A DNA stretch of 63,010 nt from an uncultured Gammaproteobacteria bacterium (GCA_902826485.1 CADEEZ010000001.1:1-63010); one strand, 5' to 3'; numbered from the stretch's first letter, positions 50,447-59,859 are shown. Translations and numbers: made by a program. Notes: generated from the sequence alone by a model not told the origin.

Positions 50447-52575
50447 GAGCCAAAATGCGTACCGTTGTTCTTGTAGGGAATCCTAACGCAGGTAAAACCA
50501 CTTTATTTAATGCGTTAACGGGCATGAAGCAGCGGGTGGGCAATTGGTCGGGTGTAACCGTTGAAAAAGTCTCTGGGTTTTTCACTTGTGAAGACATTCA
50601 AGTCGAAGTCATGGACTTGCCTGGCATTTATGGTTTAATACCCGCATTTCAAGATAGCCCTTATTTAAGCGAAGACGAAAAACTGTCGCAACATGTGCTC
50701 ACCGAAAAAGCACCCGAATTAATTTTAAATGTGGTTGATGTCCGACATTTAGTCAGAAATTTATATTTAACCACACAATTATTAGAACAGGGCTGGCCTG
50801 TGGTCGTGGTGTTAACGCATGTGGATGCGCATGATGCCCCCCAAGAAGCGGCTTTATCAAAAGCATTAGGATGCCCAGTTGTCTCTGTGTCAGCCAATAA
50901 AGGCCAAGGCATTGCCGATTTACAGTTATTACTCGCTAATAATATGCCGGCAGCTAAAAAAATTACGCCCGTTTTAGTTTCGGAACAAAATGACATTGAA
51001 TTAGCTACTAAACGATATGCAGATATAGACTTATTAGTCGCAAGTTTACCCAAACCTAAAGTCCCTTATGTTTCCAAAAAACGGTCAGAAAAAATAGACA
51101 AATGGATTTTGAACAAATATTTTGGGGTGCCTTTTTTCTTGATGGCCATGTATGCCATGTTCGTGTTTGCGATTCATGTGGGCGGTGTCTTTCAAGACTT
51201 TTTCGATCAAATAACCAAAATTTTGTTTGTTGAAGGCGTGGCTCAAATTTTAATTAATGTACAAGCGCCGAATTGGTTGATTAGTTTAACAGCCCATGGC
51301 ATTGGTCAGGGTATTAATACCACTTTAACGTTTATACCCGTAATAGGCGCCATGTTTTTTGCCTTGGCTTTTTTAGAAGACAGTGGCTACATGGCTCGAG
51401 CCGCTTTTGTGATGGACAGAGTCATGCGTTCTATCGGGTTGCCTGGCAAATCTTTTGTGCCCTTAATCGTGGGGTTTGGATGTAATGTGCCCGCGATTAT
51501 GGGGGCGAGAACCTTAGAAAATAAACGCGATAAAATTCTCACGGTTATGATAAGTCCGTTTATGTCTTGTGGCGCCAGATTAGCGATTTTTACGGTATTT
51601 GTGTCAGCTTTTTTTGCCAAAGGCCAAAATATCATTTTCTTGTTATATTTAATTGGCATTGCCATGGCCATGATGACAGGCTTTTTACTTAAAAAGACTT
51701 TATTAAAGGGCAAAGTATCGCCTTTACTGTTAGAGCTGCCTGATTATCAAATGCCGCCTCTAAAAATGTTATGCCGACACGCTTGGTATCGCTTGAAAAA
51801 TTTTATTGTGAATGCCGGTAAATTAATTATTCCGATCAGTATGGTTTTGGCTTTATTGGGTCATGTAGGCACCGATCTTAAATGGCAGATAGGCAAACCT
51901 GATGTGGGCACAGAGCCCACCCCAACGCTGATGATGGTATTTGGCCAAGCGGTGACACCTATTTTTCATCCCATGGGCATACAAGATAACAACTGGCCTG
52001 CAACAGTAGGATTATTAACCGGCGTGTTAGCCAAAGAAGTGGTGATTGGGGCGTTAAATTCTTTATATGGTTTAGATGAAGAAAATCAGCCTGAAGACCT
52101 AAATTTATATACGGCTCTAAATACTATCCCCGAAAATATATATGGGTTGGGTAGGGCATTATTGAATCCCATTGAATCTGCTGCGCCTATCGAAGAAGAG
52201 AATGCTACGGGCATGAGTTCAGCAAAAGGCTTTGGTGTGTTAAACCATCATTTTGGCACCGTGCATGCGGCTTTTGCGTATTTATTATTTGTTTTATTGT
52301 ATTTCCCTTGTGTGTCGACCACGGCGGCCATGGTCAGAGAAGTTAAAAAACAGTGGGCGATTTTTTCAGTGTGCTGGACGACGATATTGGCCTATTCAGT
52401 GGCCGTGTTGTATTTTCAAATCGCCACTTATGCGCTTCATCCCGTTAAATCAAGCATTTGGATTGGCTGTATTTCAATATTTTTTGGGTTAGTGTGGGCA
52501 GCGCTTAAATGGTTTGGCCATCGGCAAGATGAACAGCTCAAAAAATTGGTGCCCACACGGATTGTACTGACTTAA
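50443..52575 (+). CDS. feoB: Ferrous iron transport protein B
   Basis: A 710-residue Fe(II) transporter. The N-terminal G domain has G1 GNPNAGKTT (12-20), G3 DLPGIYGL and G4 THVDAHD. The membrane part has the two Gate motifs (GYMARAAFVMDR with GCNVPAIMGAR, and the later AKEVVIGALNSLYG region). It takes up ferrous iron made available under low-oxygen or intracellular conditions. FeoC is not evident. The gene ends 2 bases before the convergent F-box/LRR gene. Confidence 0.97.
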   Translation: MRAKMRTVVLVGNPNAGKTTLFNALTGMKQRVGNWSGVTVEKVSGFFTCEDIQVEVMDLPGIYGLIPAFQDSPYLSEDEKLSQHVLTEKAPELILNVVDVRHLVRNLYLTTQLLEQGWPVVVVLTHVDAHDAPQEAALSKALGCPVVSVSANKGQGIADLQLLLANNMPAAKKITPVLVSEQNDIELATKRYADIDLLVASLPKPKVPYVSKKRSEKIDKWILNKYFGVPFFLMAMYAMFVFAIHVGGVFQDFFDQITKILFVEGVAQILINVQAPNWLISLTAHGIGQGINTTLTFIPVIGAMFFALAFLEDSGYMARAAFVMDRVMRSIGLPGKSFVPLIVGFGCNVPAIMGARTLENKRDKILTVMISPFMSCGARLAIFTVFVSAFFAKGQNIIFLLYLIGIAMAMMTGFLLKKTLLKGKVSPLLLELPDYQMPPLKMLCRHAWYRLKNFIVNAGKLIIPISMVLALLGHVGTDLKWQIGKPDVGTEPTPTLMMVFGQAVTPIFHPMGIQDNNWPATVGLLTGVLAKEVVIGALNSLYGLDEENQPEDLNLYTALNTIPENIYGLGRALLNPIESAAPIEEENATGMSSAKGFGVLNHHFGTVHAAFAYLLFVLLYFPCVSTTAAMVREVKKQWAIFSVCWTTILAYSVAVLYFQIATYALHPVKSSIWIGCISIFFGLVWAALKWFGHRQDEQLKKLVPTRIVLT

Positions 52576-52576
52576 A

Positions 52577-54085
52577 TTACCTATTCTTATGTTTTTTAAA
52601 TCTAGGTTCTTCGCTTTGGTCTAGAGTCGCCGGTCTTTCTCTTTTATTATTTGTCTGTCTATCTTCATCCATGGGCTCTTCAGTAATAGGTGATCCTAGT
52701 AGAGAAGGTAAAAATGTGCGGTTAATTGCGGTTGAAAAAAGGTCATGAGCAATTACACCTGCATCATAAGCACAGCGATATTTAAAACAATTGGCCATGT
52801 TGTATCTGACATCTAATCTTCGAATAATATCCACTCGTTCACTAAAAGTAGAAGAACATAATTGAGCAAACAGTATTTTTTCTTCTGTTTCACTAAATAG
52901 TTTTTGAAGTGCTGGAGAAGCGCCTTCTAAGTTTAGTTCTAAAATTAAGTTTAATTGTAAAAGTTCAACCGGATCAATTTTTTGAACAGCTGCACATTCT
53001 TTAAAGCTTAGGGCAGTGAGTGGGTTTATGTAGAGGATTAGTGTCGAAAGATTAACACAGTGATCAACGATTAACGTATGTAAGTGATTATAACTGCAGT
53101 TTACCTCTGTAAGAGCAGAAAAACCACCAAGATTTAAAATGATTAATTTATTACTCGTGCATTGTAGAGACTTAAGCACAGGTGCACAGTTTTTAGAAAG
53201 TTCGAGTATAGACAATTGATTCCCTATGCATTGTAACTTTTGAAGATTATCGCACTCGTCAAGAATAAGAGTGGTTAATTGGTTAAAATCACAGTTTAAA
53301 ATTTTAAGGGCAGTACATTTGTTAATAAAAAGGTTAATTAATGTGTTGTCTTGACAGTATACTTCTTTTATAAAAGGATTATTATTTAAATTTAAGGTGG
53401 TTAATTTGTTCTCTCGACAGACTACCGTTTCAAGTTGAGGGCATTTATCTACAGTGAGGGTGGTTAATTTATTTTGGTTACAGTTTAAGTATTGAAGAGC
53501 AGGACAGCCATTTAAATTTAGAGTGGTTAATTGGTTACGATCGAGATCGATAGATTCAAGAGTAGAAAAATAATCTTGTTTATCTTCTGGCACAATAAAA
53601 CGAGTTAAGTTCGAGCCAGACAAGTCTAATACGGCAGAAGTGTTCCATGAAAAGTTACATTTGGCATTTATTCTGCTTATATTGATCTGATTTAATTCGA
53701 AATCTCGTCGTTGTAAATCTTCTATTGTCTTAGTAGGAAGAGCAGAAAAATTGCTTTCTGTGCCTTTTTCAAGAATGCCATAAAAAAGCTTGGCATACAT
53801 GCTGTTCTTATCTGCAAGATAAGCTATTTCTTCATCTTGTTTCGAACGAACTTGTTCAAAAGCATTTTTAAATACAAGAAAAGCGTCAGCTTTAGGGTCT
53901 ATTTGTGGAGGAAGGGTTTTATCTATTTCGTAAAGCCGATTATACAAAGGTTGCAAAACGCTTGCGGCAGATATTGTATTTTTAAATGACAGGCACACCA
54001 GTCGAAAAGAGGCTAAATCTTCGGGATTTAAGTATTCCATTATTAAACCTATCAGCTCGTAATGTATATTATCGAAATCTGCCAT
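52577..54085 (-). CDS. F-box and leucine-rich-repeat protein 1, NLS-like tail
   Basis: A 502-residue protein. The ATG at 54085 is chosen because its MADFDNI start matches the MADTT and MTDTT starts of the two paralogues at the right edge; the frame extends 19 codons further upstream. An F-box-like segment lies at about residues 7-38 (ELIGLIMEYLNPEDLASFRL). A helical region follows, then about nine 21-residue leucine-rich units of form LxxLxCxxNxLTTLxLxxC. The C-terminus is basic and bipartite (NNKRERP and RFKKHKNR), preceded by PMDED. F-box proteins of Legionellales act as Skp1-binding adaptors of host SCF ubiquitin ligases; that is the best hypothesis here. A nuclear destination is inferred from the tail. 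Confidence 0.82.
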   Translation of the reverse strand: MADFDNIHYELIGLIMEYLNPEDLASFRLVCLSFKNTISAASVLQPLYNRLYEIDKTLPPQIDPKADAFLVFKNAFEQVRSKQDEEIAYLADKNSMYAKLFYGILEKGTESNFSALPTKTIEDLQRRDFELNQINISRINAKCNFSWNTSAVLDLSGSNLTRFIVPEDKQDYFSTLESIDLDRNQLTTLNLNGCPALQYLNCNQNKLTTLTVDKCPQLETVVCRENKLTTLNLNNNPFIKEVYCQDNTLINLFINKCTALKILNCDFNQLTTLILDECDNLQKLQCIGNQLSILELSKNCAPVLKSLQCTSNKLIILNLGGFSALTEVNCSYNHLHTLIVDHCVNLSTLILYINPLTALSFKECAAVQKIDPVELLQLNLILELNLEGASPALQKLFSETEEKILFAQLCSSTFSERVDIIRRLDVRYNMANCFKYRCAYDAGVIAHDLFSTAINRTFLPSLLGSPITEEPMDEDRQTNNKRERPATLDQSEEPRFKKHKNR

Positions 54086-54227
54086 TTCTGCCCCACATCT
54101 GTTGTCGTATTTGCTTATTTTAATAATTGCCCAGTTTATCAACTTAAAATCATTTAACCAAGTAAAATGACTACCGTTCGTCGGTTTTTGGTACTGATGA
54201 GGCTGCGGGGGAGGGTGGGGCTCTTTT

Positions 54228-55445
54228 TTATTTACGGTTTTTATTTTTCATCAAGGGAATATATTCTTCGTCATCAGAATTCTCTACATAATCCTTCTCT
54301 GAGACCAAAATAGAAAGTGGGTTCACATATTGTGCAGACTGAACGGCTGGCAACTGATTTTTGAGATTCTCATACCGATTGAGATTCGTAGGATGACTTG
54401 CGTTCCATTGTTTTAAAGCACCAATGGTGTCATCTATTTCAATCATGGCCGATTGAAAATAGCTTAAAAATATATTACTTATTGGTTGAGATGAGCTTGG
54501 TTCATTTCGAAGTCCTTTTAGCCCATCGATTAAGTCTTGAGAGTGGCCTAATTTTGCGGCATGATTATCTGCTTCATACTCACATTTTCTTGAAAAGGCC
54601 ATACCAACTAAGTCTTGGAAGGACTTATTGTTATAAAACACTACATTGAGTGGTGTAAATAATAGTAATTGTTTAGTCACGTGATTATTAAGAATATGCC
54701 CTAGTTCGTGCATCAAAATGGCATTAATTTGTCGATAAACTGCTTCTGAGTTAAGCCCATTAATTCGTATGATATTATTGATAAGCCCCGAATTGATACA
54801 AACGCTAGATTTGCTGTGAGACCTACCTATAGCAAAAGCGCTCAAGAATGGACTAGGAATGATATAAAGCTTAATTGAGGTCAAATTGCTATCTTGGCAG
54901 GCTTTATTAAAACGATTTAATACTTCATTAAAATTAAGCTGGGTATCATCTGATAAAGGAATAATGTTTTCTATTACAGAGTTTGGTGTCAGCTCTTGTC
55001 CGCAGTATATCCAAGGGAAAAGTGTATGCGAAGTAAAATAAATTAACGGCGTAACTAAGGAAGAAAAAATAGTCGCCTCCCAAGTAAAATTTATTTCGAA
55101 AAAAGAGAACCCAAATTGTTCACAAAATAGGAATAAAAGTTCTTGCATAGATAGAACGTTCTGCATTGCATATGCGCTAATTAAAAAAATCGGCGTTAAT
55201 TTTAAAATAGATAACAGATTTTGTTTTAATATTAATTTGATGTTTAATAAAGGATTATTTCGAAATATAGGGGTGGCCATTTGTAAGAGGCTTAAGGCCA
55301 TCATACTTGTATTAAGGTAAGGGATATTACCCTCGAATAAAACATTTGAAAGAGAATATCCTACGAGTATCCCAATTAAAGGAATATTTAGAATTTTTAG
55401 AAAAAGGCTTTTTAAGCCATCATATATTTTCTTTAAAAAAAACAT
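54228..55445 (-). CDS. M48-family membrane metalloprotease
   Basis: A 405-residue zinc protease related to the HtpX/Oma1 (M48) group. Three or four hydrophobic segments occupy the first 140 residues. The zinc site is HELGH at 246-250, and the third ligand is the Glu in CEYEADNHAAKLGH near 291. The active site is followed by a tail ending in acidic then basic residues (SDDEEYIP). It is not close to canonical HtpX by length (about 290). It lies next to an F-box/LRR gene; the target is unknown. Confidence 0.85.
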   Translation of the reverse strand: MFFLKKIYDGLKSLFLKILNIPLIGILVGYSLSNVLFEGNIPYLNTSMMALSLLQMATPIFRNNPLLNIKLILKQNLLSILKLTPIFLISAYAMQNVLSMQELLFLFCEQFGFSFFEINFTWEATIFSSLVTPLIYFTSHTLFPWIYCGQELTPNSVIENIIPLSDDTQLNFNEVLNRFNKACQDSNLTSIKLYIIPSPFLSAFAIGRSHSKSSVCINSGLINNIIRINGLNSEAVYRQINAILMHELGHILNNHVTKQLLLFTPLNVVFYNNKSFQDLVGMAFSRKCEYEADNHAAKLGHSQDLIDGLKGLRNEPSSSQPISNIFLSYFQSAMIEIDDTIGALKQWNASHPTNLNRYENLKNQLPAVQSAQYVNPLSILVSEKDYVENSDDEEYIPLMKNKNRK

Positions 55446-55554
55446 AGAAAATCACTTACTTATTCATATTTAAATTTAAAAACAAATTGTAAATTAATAA
55501 GTTAGTTAAAAAAATGATTGATCTACAGCTGGTAGGATAAAACCGATGAAATGG

Positions 55555-55610
55555 ATTTTTGCCCCACTTTGAAAAAGGAGGGCAGGCCACCTAGCCTTTA
55601 GGCTGGGTGG
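55555..55610. repeat. Direct repeat A plus hairpin before the TA pair
   Basis: A segment around CCCACTTTGAAAAAGG (55563-55578) recurs at about 56933-56948, so the two copies flank the toxin-antitoxin pair in the same orientation. In this copy it is followed by a 10-bp stem (CCACCTAGCC/GGCTGGGTGG, loop TTTA, one G-T pair) at 55587-55610. Confidence 0.6.
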
Positions 55611-55694
55611 ACGGGGGAATTTTGATCTTGAAAAAGTCCCAAATTGAACCTATACTAATATTATGTACCAAATAGAACTATTAAGGGCATAGAT

Positions 55695-56114
55695 ATGAAG
55701 CAGTTACACGTATCGCCACCGGGTTCACCTAATTTAAGCAATGGCAAAATAGGCAGAGCCGCGTTAGATGTTTTTTTTAATATTTCAAAAAAATGGAATT
55801 TAAGTAACGAACAACAAATGTGTATTTTGGGCAGCGTCCCCAAAACCACTTTTTATCATTGGAAGAAGAAGGTCGATAATAAAATCGATGTAATACTCTC
55901 TAAAGATACCTTAGAACGAATTTCGTATGTGATGGGCATATTTAAAGCCTTAAACATATTACTCCCCACAGAAGAATCGGCGAACATTTGGATACACCAA
56001 CCTAATTCTGCTCCGCTATTTAATAATCACACGGCATTAGATAAAATGCTGGCTGGCAATGTCGCTGATCTTGCTGATATAAGGAGATTTTTAGATGCAT
56101 ACAGAGGATATTAG
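55695..56114 (+). CDS. Xre/MbcA/ParS-type antitoxin
   Basis: A 139-residue protein. The N-terminal half is an Xre-like helix-turn-helix (NEQQMCILGSVPKTTFYHWKKK near 38-60) and the C-terminal half is the DUF2384 toxin-binding domain (NIWIHQPNSAPLFNNHTALDKMLAG near 96-120). It pairs with the RES-domain gene that follows. AAGGG lies upstream of the ATG. The 3' end carries an AAGGAG ribosome binding site for an ATG at 56095 that is out of phase with the RES frame. Confidence 0.85.
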   Translation: MKQLHVSPPGSPNLSNGKIGRAALDVFFNISKKWNLSNEQQMCILGSVPKTTFYHWKKKVDNKIDVILSKDTLERISYVMGIFKALNILLPTEESANIWIHQPNSAPLFNNHTALDKMLAGNVADLADIRRFLDAYRGY

Positions 56115-56116
56115 TT

Positions 56117-56821
56117 ATTAATCATAGCTTCAAGGATGTTCAGCTAGATTGGGAAGCCACTTATAGAATTATCCCCTCAAAATTTCCGCCTATCAATTTT
56201 TTTGAAAAATTAACCGATCCTGATTTATTAGACGCTGTTTTTTTTGTAGAAAGCCTGACTAATGACAGACTTCGAGAAGAAGTCGGGAATTTATTTGCAG
56301 TGCCAAATCAAGATAGAATAACAGGCCCTACAGCTTCTATAGTTATGGCAAGTTTTACGCATAATTCTATTCATTGCCCCTCGCGATTTTCTAACGGAGA
56401 ATATGGGGTTTATTATGCGGCCAAAGAATTAGAAACAGCGATAAAAGAAACGATATATCACCGAGAACGTTTTTTAACTTTTACCAACGAACCCAGCAGT
56501 AAAATAACAATGCGGGTATACAAAAGCAAAAATATAGTAAAAACCCTCAAAGATTTGAGAGATATTACCTATCAATCTCTGGTAAATGCTGATCCGGATG
56601 ATTATGCAAAATCGCAAGAAATTGGAAAGGCCTTAAAAACAGAAAATAACTGGGGAATGGTGTACCACTCTGTGAGGAATAAGGGTGGGCAGTGCATCGC
56701 GATATTGCGGCCACCGGCGGTGCCTTTGCCGGTTATTCAAACTAAGCATTTAGAATATGTATGGAATGGGGCTAAAATTACCCATGTTTTTGAGGTAGGG
56801 CCCGAATTGTGTTTGGCATAA
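56117..56821 (+). CDS. RES-domain toxin; start codon irregular or frameshifted
   Basis: RES toxins (MbcT type) degrade NAD. The reading frame shows the N-terminal TYRIIPSKFPPINFFE, the central GPTASIVMASFTH, then SRFSNGEYGVYYAA and ETIYHRERF, so the domain is complete in sequence. Between the TGA at 56075 and GTG 56300 there is no ATG, GTG or TTG in frame. GTG 56300 would drop the first 60 residues, including the conserved Arg. The well-placed ATG 56095 (after AAGGAG) reads only eight codons in another phase. Either a one-base indel has broken the gene near 56110, or it starts at ATT 56117 (GAGG 9 bases upstream), giving 234 residues. Confidence 0.7.
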   Translation: MNHSFKDVQLDWEATYRIIPSKFPPINFFEKLTDPDLLDAVFFVESLTNDRLREEVGNLFAVPNQDRITGPTASIVMASFTHNSIHCPSRFSNGEYGVYYAAKELETAIKETIYHRERFLTFTNEPSSKITMRVYKSKNIVKTLKDLRDITYQSLVNADPDDYAKSQEIGKALKTENNWGMVYHSVRNKGGQCIAILRPPAVPLPVIQTKHLEYVWNGAKITHVFEVGPELCLA

Positions 56822-56864
56822 AATAAATCCCCCCGCCGGACATTCGCTTTGCTCATATCAGTCG

Positions 56865-56888
56865 GCCCCCTTTGGCATCAAAGGGGGC
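56865..56888. terminator. Perfect hairpin after the RES gene
   Basis: GCCCCCTTTG and CAAAGGGGGC form a perfect 10-bp stem with a GCAT loop, 43 bases after the toxin stop. No T-run follows. It is either a terminator of weak type or a dispersed repeat. Confidence 0.5.
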
Positions 56889-56924
56889 GAACCGCTTCGT
56901 TCATTTATGCAGAATAACTCGGGC

Positions 56925-56953
56925 ATTTTTTACCCACTTTGAAAAAGGGGGTC
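56925..56953. repeat. Direct repeat B after the TA pair
   Basis: The second copy of the CCCACTTTGAAAAAGG element (56933-56948), same orientation as copy A at 55563, about 1.37 kb away. The surrounding T-run (ATTTTTT before it) is also shared. Confidence 0.55.
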
Positions 56954-57001
56954 GTGAGCCCAAAGGGCGAGCGGAGGGATTTAAATCTTATTTTTAGGCA
57001 T

Positions 57002-57030
57002 AAAAAAAGCCGGCTTTCACCGGCTTTTTA
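57002..57030 (-). terminator. Bidirectional intrinsic terminator
   Basis: A-rich and T-rich flanked hairpin (AAAAAGCCGG/CCGGCTTTTT, loop CTTTCA). It is 26 bases past the stop of the minus-strand H1-HU gene and can also act for plus-strand reads from the RES side. Confidence 0.85.
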
Positions 57031-57055
57031 TTGAAAATAACTAACTTAGAATTAA

Positions 57056-57580
57056 TTAAGCAGCCATTTCTTTTAACTTTTTCAAAGGACGAATCTTCAC
57101 TTTACGTGAAGCAGGTTTAGCTTTGAAAACCATTTCTTCACCAGTGAAAGGATTGATACCTTTACGCGCTTTAGTCGCTGGTTTTTTCACGACTTGGATC
57201 TTAGCGATACCAGGCCAGATGAAAGTTTCAGGACCTTGCTTATTCAAGTGAACTTGAATAATTTCTTGAAGGGATTCTAGTACTTGCTGAACCTGTTTGC
57301 GGCCCACACCAGTTCTACCTGATAGAGTGGTAATTAACTCAGATTTGCTGTAAGGCTTATCACCAACAGACACTCTAGTTAAAGTAGGTGCACCTGCTGA
57401 ACTAGAAGCAGCACGCGAAGTAGTTGCTGATGCTTTTTTAGCAACAGTTTTTTTAGCTACGCGCTTTGCAGCTGGTTTAGCTTTTACTTTAGTTTTTGCT
57501 TTCGCTTTTACAACTTTAGTAGCTTTAACAGGGGACTTCTTAGTCGCTTTTTTTGCAGTCTTAGATTTACGGGCAGCCAT
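57056..57580 (-). CDS. Histone H1-like tail fused to an HU domain
   Basis: A 174-residue DNA-binding protein. Residues 1-60 are Lys/Ala/Val/Thr-rich with repeated KKA and KAK units, as in histone H1 or Hc1-type tails. Residues 75-174 are an HU/IHF fold (SKSELITTLSGRTGVGRKQV, INPFTGEEMVFKAKPASRKV). The tail-HU combination is known from other bacterial lineages but is longer and more basic than plain HU (90 residues). It should compact the nucleoid. A terminator follows it and its promoter lies in the 57-base gap before glcF. Confidence 0.93.
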   Translation of the reverse strand: MAARKSKTAKKATKKSPVKATKVVKAKAKTKVKAKPAAKRVAKKTVAKKASATTSRAASSSAGAPTLTRVSVGDKPYSKSELITTLSGRTGVGRKQVQQVLESLQEIIQVHLNKQGPETFIWPGIAKIQVVKKPATKARKGINPFTGEEMVFKAKPASRKVKIRPLKKLKEMAA

Positions 57581-57637
57581 ATGCTCTCCTTTTTGACAAA
57601 CCGGCTATTTACAACGCTCTAACCTTATCATAACTGT

Positions 57638-58924
57638 TTAGCCATTTGCTAGCATTTCGGCAAATAAACTTATCGGATGGCAAACACGAATTGGTTTGTT
57701 TTGTTCGGTAAATCGTTTTTGAAAGTGTAGGGCGCACCCTATATTAGAAGTAACGAGTTGAGTGGGCGCAATTTGATCTAAGTCAATTAAGGCGCTATCT
57801 AAAAGGCTTTCTGATGCTTCAGGGTGAGAAAGCATGTGTGTGCCTGCCGAGCCACAGCATTGCTCAAATTTTTGTAATTTTTCGCAATCAAACCCTAATT
57901 TTTCAAGTAAATTTTGGCTAACCATCGGTTTTTTAAGACTATTTCTGAGGGTACAAGGGGTATGCACAGCAATTTTTTCAGCGCCGAAGCGATGCTGAGC
58001 ATAAGTAATTTTGCTTAAAACGACCTCTGGCCAAGCAGCATGATAAACAAAATCGCTGATGTCGATAACCTTACCGGCAAAATAACCAGTATTCATTAAC
58101 ATCGAGGCGCAGCCACTGGCCGTCGTAATAATGTGGCTAACGTTGGTTAAATCTTGCTCTGAAAAGGCTGCGACGTTTTGATTGGACAAGGCTTTTGTTT
58201 GGGGGGCGTTGCCAGCATGACTTGCAATCGCACCACAACAGGTCTGGGTTTTAGGGATTTTTACCTCGTAACCCAGATGTTGTAAAACTCTAATGGCATC
58301 TCGATTTGTTTGCGTATCAAATAAAGAGGACAAGCAGCCTGTAAAGAGCGCGACGGTACCCTGTTTAATGCCAATGGCAGGATAATCAGCCAAAAGCGGT
58401 TTAGGGTAAGGCAAAGATTGGGGTAGAAGGGCATTCAGGCGCGTTAATCCAAATAGGTGAATCAACCCAAGCTTTTTCGCCAGAGATCGTAACCCTAATT
58501 TTTGACTTAGCCACAGTAATTTGGCCAGCCGTTGAATGGCATACTGATGTGAGGCGAGGTATTCAAAAAAGATGGCACTGAATTTGGGTTTAATGTGAAT
58601 ACTTTTAAGTTTGGGTTTTTCCCAGGCCCGATAGTCTAGTAATAGGCGTTCATAAGTAACGTGAGCTGGGCAAACCCGTTCGCATTCTTTACAACTGAGG
58701 CAATTCTCGATATGTTCGTGGGCCTTAGGGCTGAGTGTTAAGGCTTCTGTCGCCAAATTTTGCATGAGTGCAATTCGACCTCTTGGCGATTCATTTTCGT
58801 TTTGAGTGAGGCCGTAGGTGGGGCAATAGGGTAAGCATAAGCCACATTTAACACATTGACTTGCTTGAGTTTGAATAGAAGACACTAGGTCGGAATGCAT
58901 GATCAACAGAGCCTTATTCGTCAT
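57638..58924 (-). CDS. glcF: Glycolate oxidase iron-sulfur subunit-like protein
   Basis: A 428-residue protein with two N-terminal 4Fe-4S ferredoxin motifs (CVKCGLCLPYCP near 24-35 and CLSCKECERVCP near 75-86). Two CCG cysteine-rich domains follow (TQTCCGAIASHAG near 232 and FEQCCGSAGTHM near 355). This architecture is that of GlcF and related LutA-like electron carriers. No glcD or glcE partner is in the window, so the flavoprotein partner is elsewhere or the substrate differs. A second in-frame ATG at 58900 may be the true start. Confidence 0.85.
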   Translation of the reverse strand: MTNKALLIMHSDLVSSIQTQASQCVKCGLCLPYCPTYGLTQNENESPRGRIALMQNLATEALTLSPKAHEHIENCLSCKECERVCPAHVTYERLLLDYRAWEKPKLKSIHIKPKFSAIFFEYLASHQYAIQRLAKLLWLSQKLGLRSLAKKLGLIHLFGLTRLNALLPQSLPYPKPLLADYPAIGIKQGTVALFTGCLSSLFDTQTNRDAIRVLQHLGYEVKIPKTQTCCGAIASHAGNAPQTKALSNQNVAAFSEQDLTNVSHIITTASGCASMLMNTGYFAGKVIDISDFVYHAAWPEVVLSKITYAQHRFGAEKIAVHTPCTLRNSLKKPMVSQNLLEKLGFDCEKLQKFEQCCGSAGTHMLSHPEASESLLDSALIDLDQIAPTQLVTSNIGCALHFQKRFTEQNKPIRVCHPISLFAEMLANG

Positions 58925-58963
58925 TAAATAATTATATTACAGTGATATAGAGCATAATACACG

Positions 58964-59275
58964 ATGAGTTATTATCAAAAACATGTCTTTTTTTGTAATA
59001 ACATACGAGAAGACGAAAGCAGTAAACAGAGTTGTGGTAAACACGCAGAAGTGAAAGCCTTAAGAGAATATGCGCGCAAAAAATTGAAAAATTTGGGCAT
59101 ATCCTCCATTCGCACCAGTTTATCGGGGTGTATGGGGCGATGTAATGAAGGCCCTGTGTTAGTTATTTATCCGGATGGAATTTGGTATAAATATACAAGT
59201 GAACAGGATATTGATGATATTATCGAGGCAAGCGTGTTAAATACTAACGTAGTTGATAAACTTATTTTGATTTAA
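58964..59275 (+). CDS. Thioredoxin-like [2Fe-2S] ferredoxin
   Basis: A 103-residue protein with cysteines CNN near 11, CGKHAE near 24 and GCMGRCNEGPV near 56-66, the pattern of the (2Fe-2S) ferredoxin-like thioredoxin-fold family. Pairing with the divergent glcF-like gene suggests a redox role; this is inference. Confidence 0.85.
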   Translation: MSYYQKHVFFCNNIREDESSKQSCGKHAEVKALREYARKKLKNLGISSIRTSLSGCMGRCNEGPVLVIYPDGIWYKYTSEQDIDDIIEASVLNTNVVDKLILI

Positions 59276-59398
59276 TTTAAGAAAATTCCCTTAAAATCTC
59301 GGGTAAATATCTAAACCTGGCCTTTCGGTTGTAAGTTGGCTTAGGGTTCAGTATAATTCGGCAATTTTAAGGAACTGTGGATTAGGAGCCATTTCTAC

Positions 59399-59839
59399 AT
59401 GACAACTAAAAGTGCCAAAGCCCATGAAGTGAAGCGGGCTTGGTTTATCGTCGATGCCGGTACAGCTAATTTAACTTTAGGGCGTCTTGCGACCAGAATA
59501 GCCACCGTACTTAGGGGTAAGCACAAGCCTATCTATACCCCTCATGTGGATACGGGTGATTATGTTATCGTAACTAACATACAAAATGTCCAAGTGACAG
59601 GCAGCAAAGAAGACACAAAAACTTACTTTTCACACAGTGACCACCAAAGCGGTGATCGCCATATCCCTCTTAGAGTGCTTCGTGAGAAGCACCCAGAGCG
59701 TATTTTAGAGAAGGCCATTAAAGGCATGTTGCCTAAAGGTCCGCTCGGTAGAGAAATGTTTAGTAAGCTAAAAGTCTATGCAGGTGGTGAACATCCGCAT
59801 ACGGCACAACAGCCAACGCCTTTTGAAATCACTCGTTAA
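59399..59839 (+). CDS. rplM: 50S ribosomal protein L13
   Basis: A 146-residue L13 with [21 protein letters not shown], the [12 protein letters not shown] block and the [20 protein letters not shown] motif. The start is an ATG after AGGAGCC. The 123-base leader upstream shows no clear attenuation structure. It is followed 20 bases later by rpsI. Confidence 0.97.
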   Translation: MTTKSAKAHEVKRAWFIVDAGTANLTLGRLATRIATVLRGKHKPIYTPHVDTGDYVIVTNIQNVQVTGSKEDTKTYFSHSDHQSGDRHIPLRVLREKHPERILEKAIKGMLPKGPLGREMFSKLKVYAGGEHPHTAQQPTPFEITR

Positions 59840-59859
59840 TTTGTTGAGAAATTGAGATT

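Noticed and set aside
54398..54649. Plus-strand 83-codon frame within the M48 gene
   Set aside because: Antisense to the conserved HELGH-containing frame with no supporting signals.
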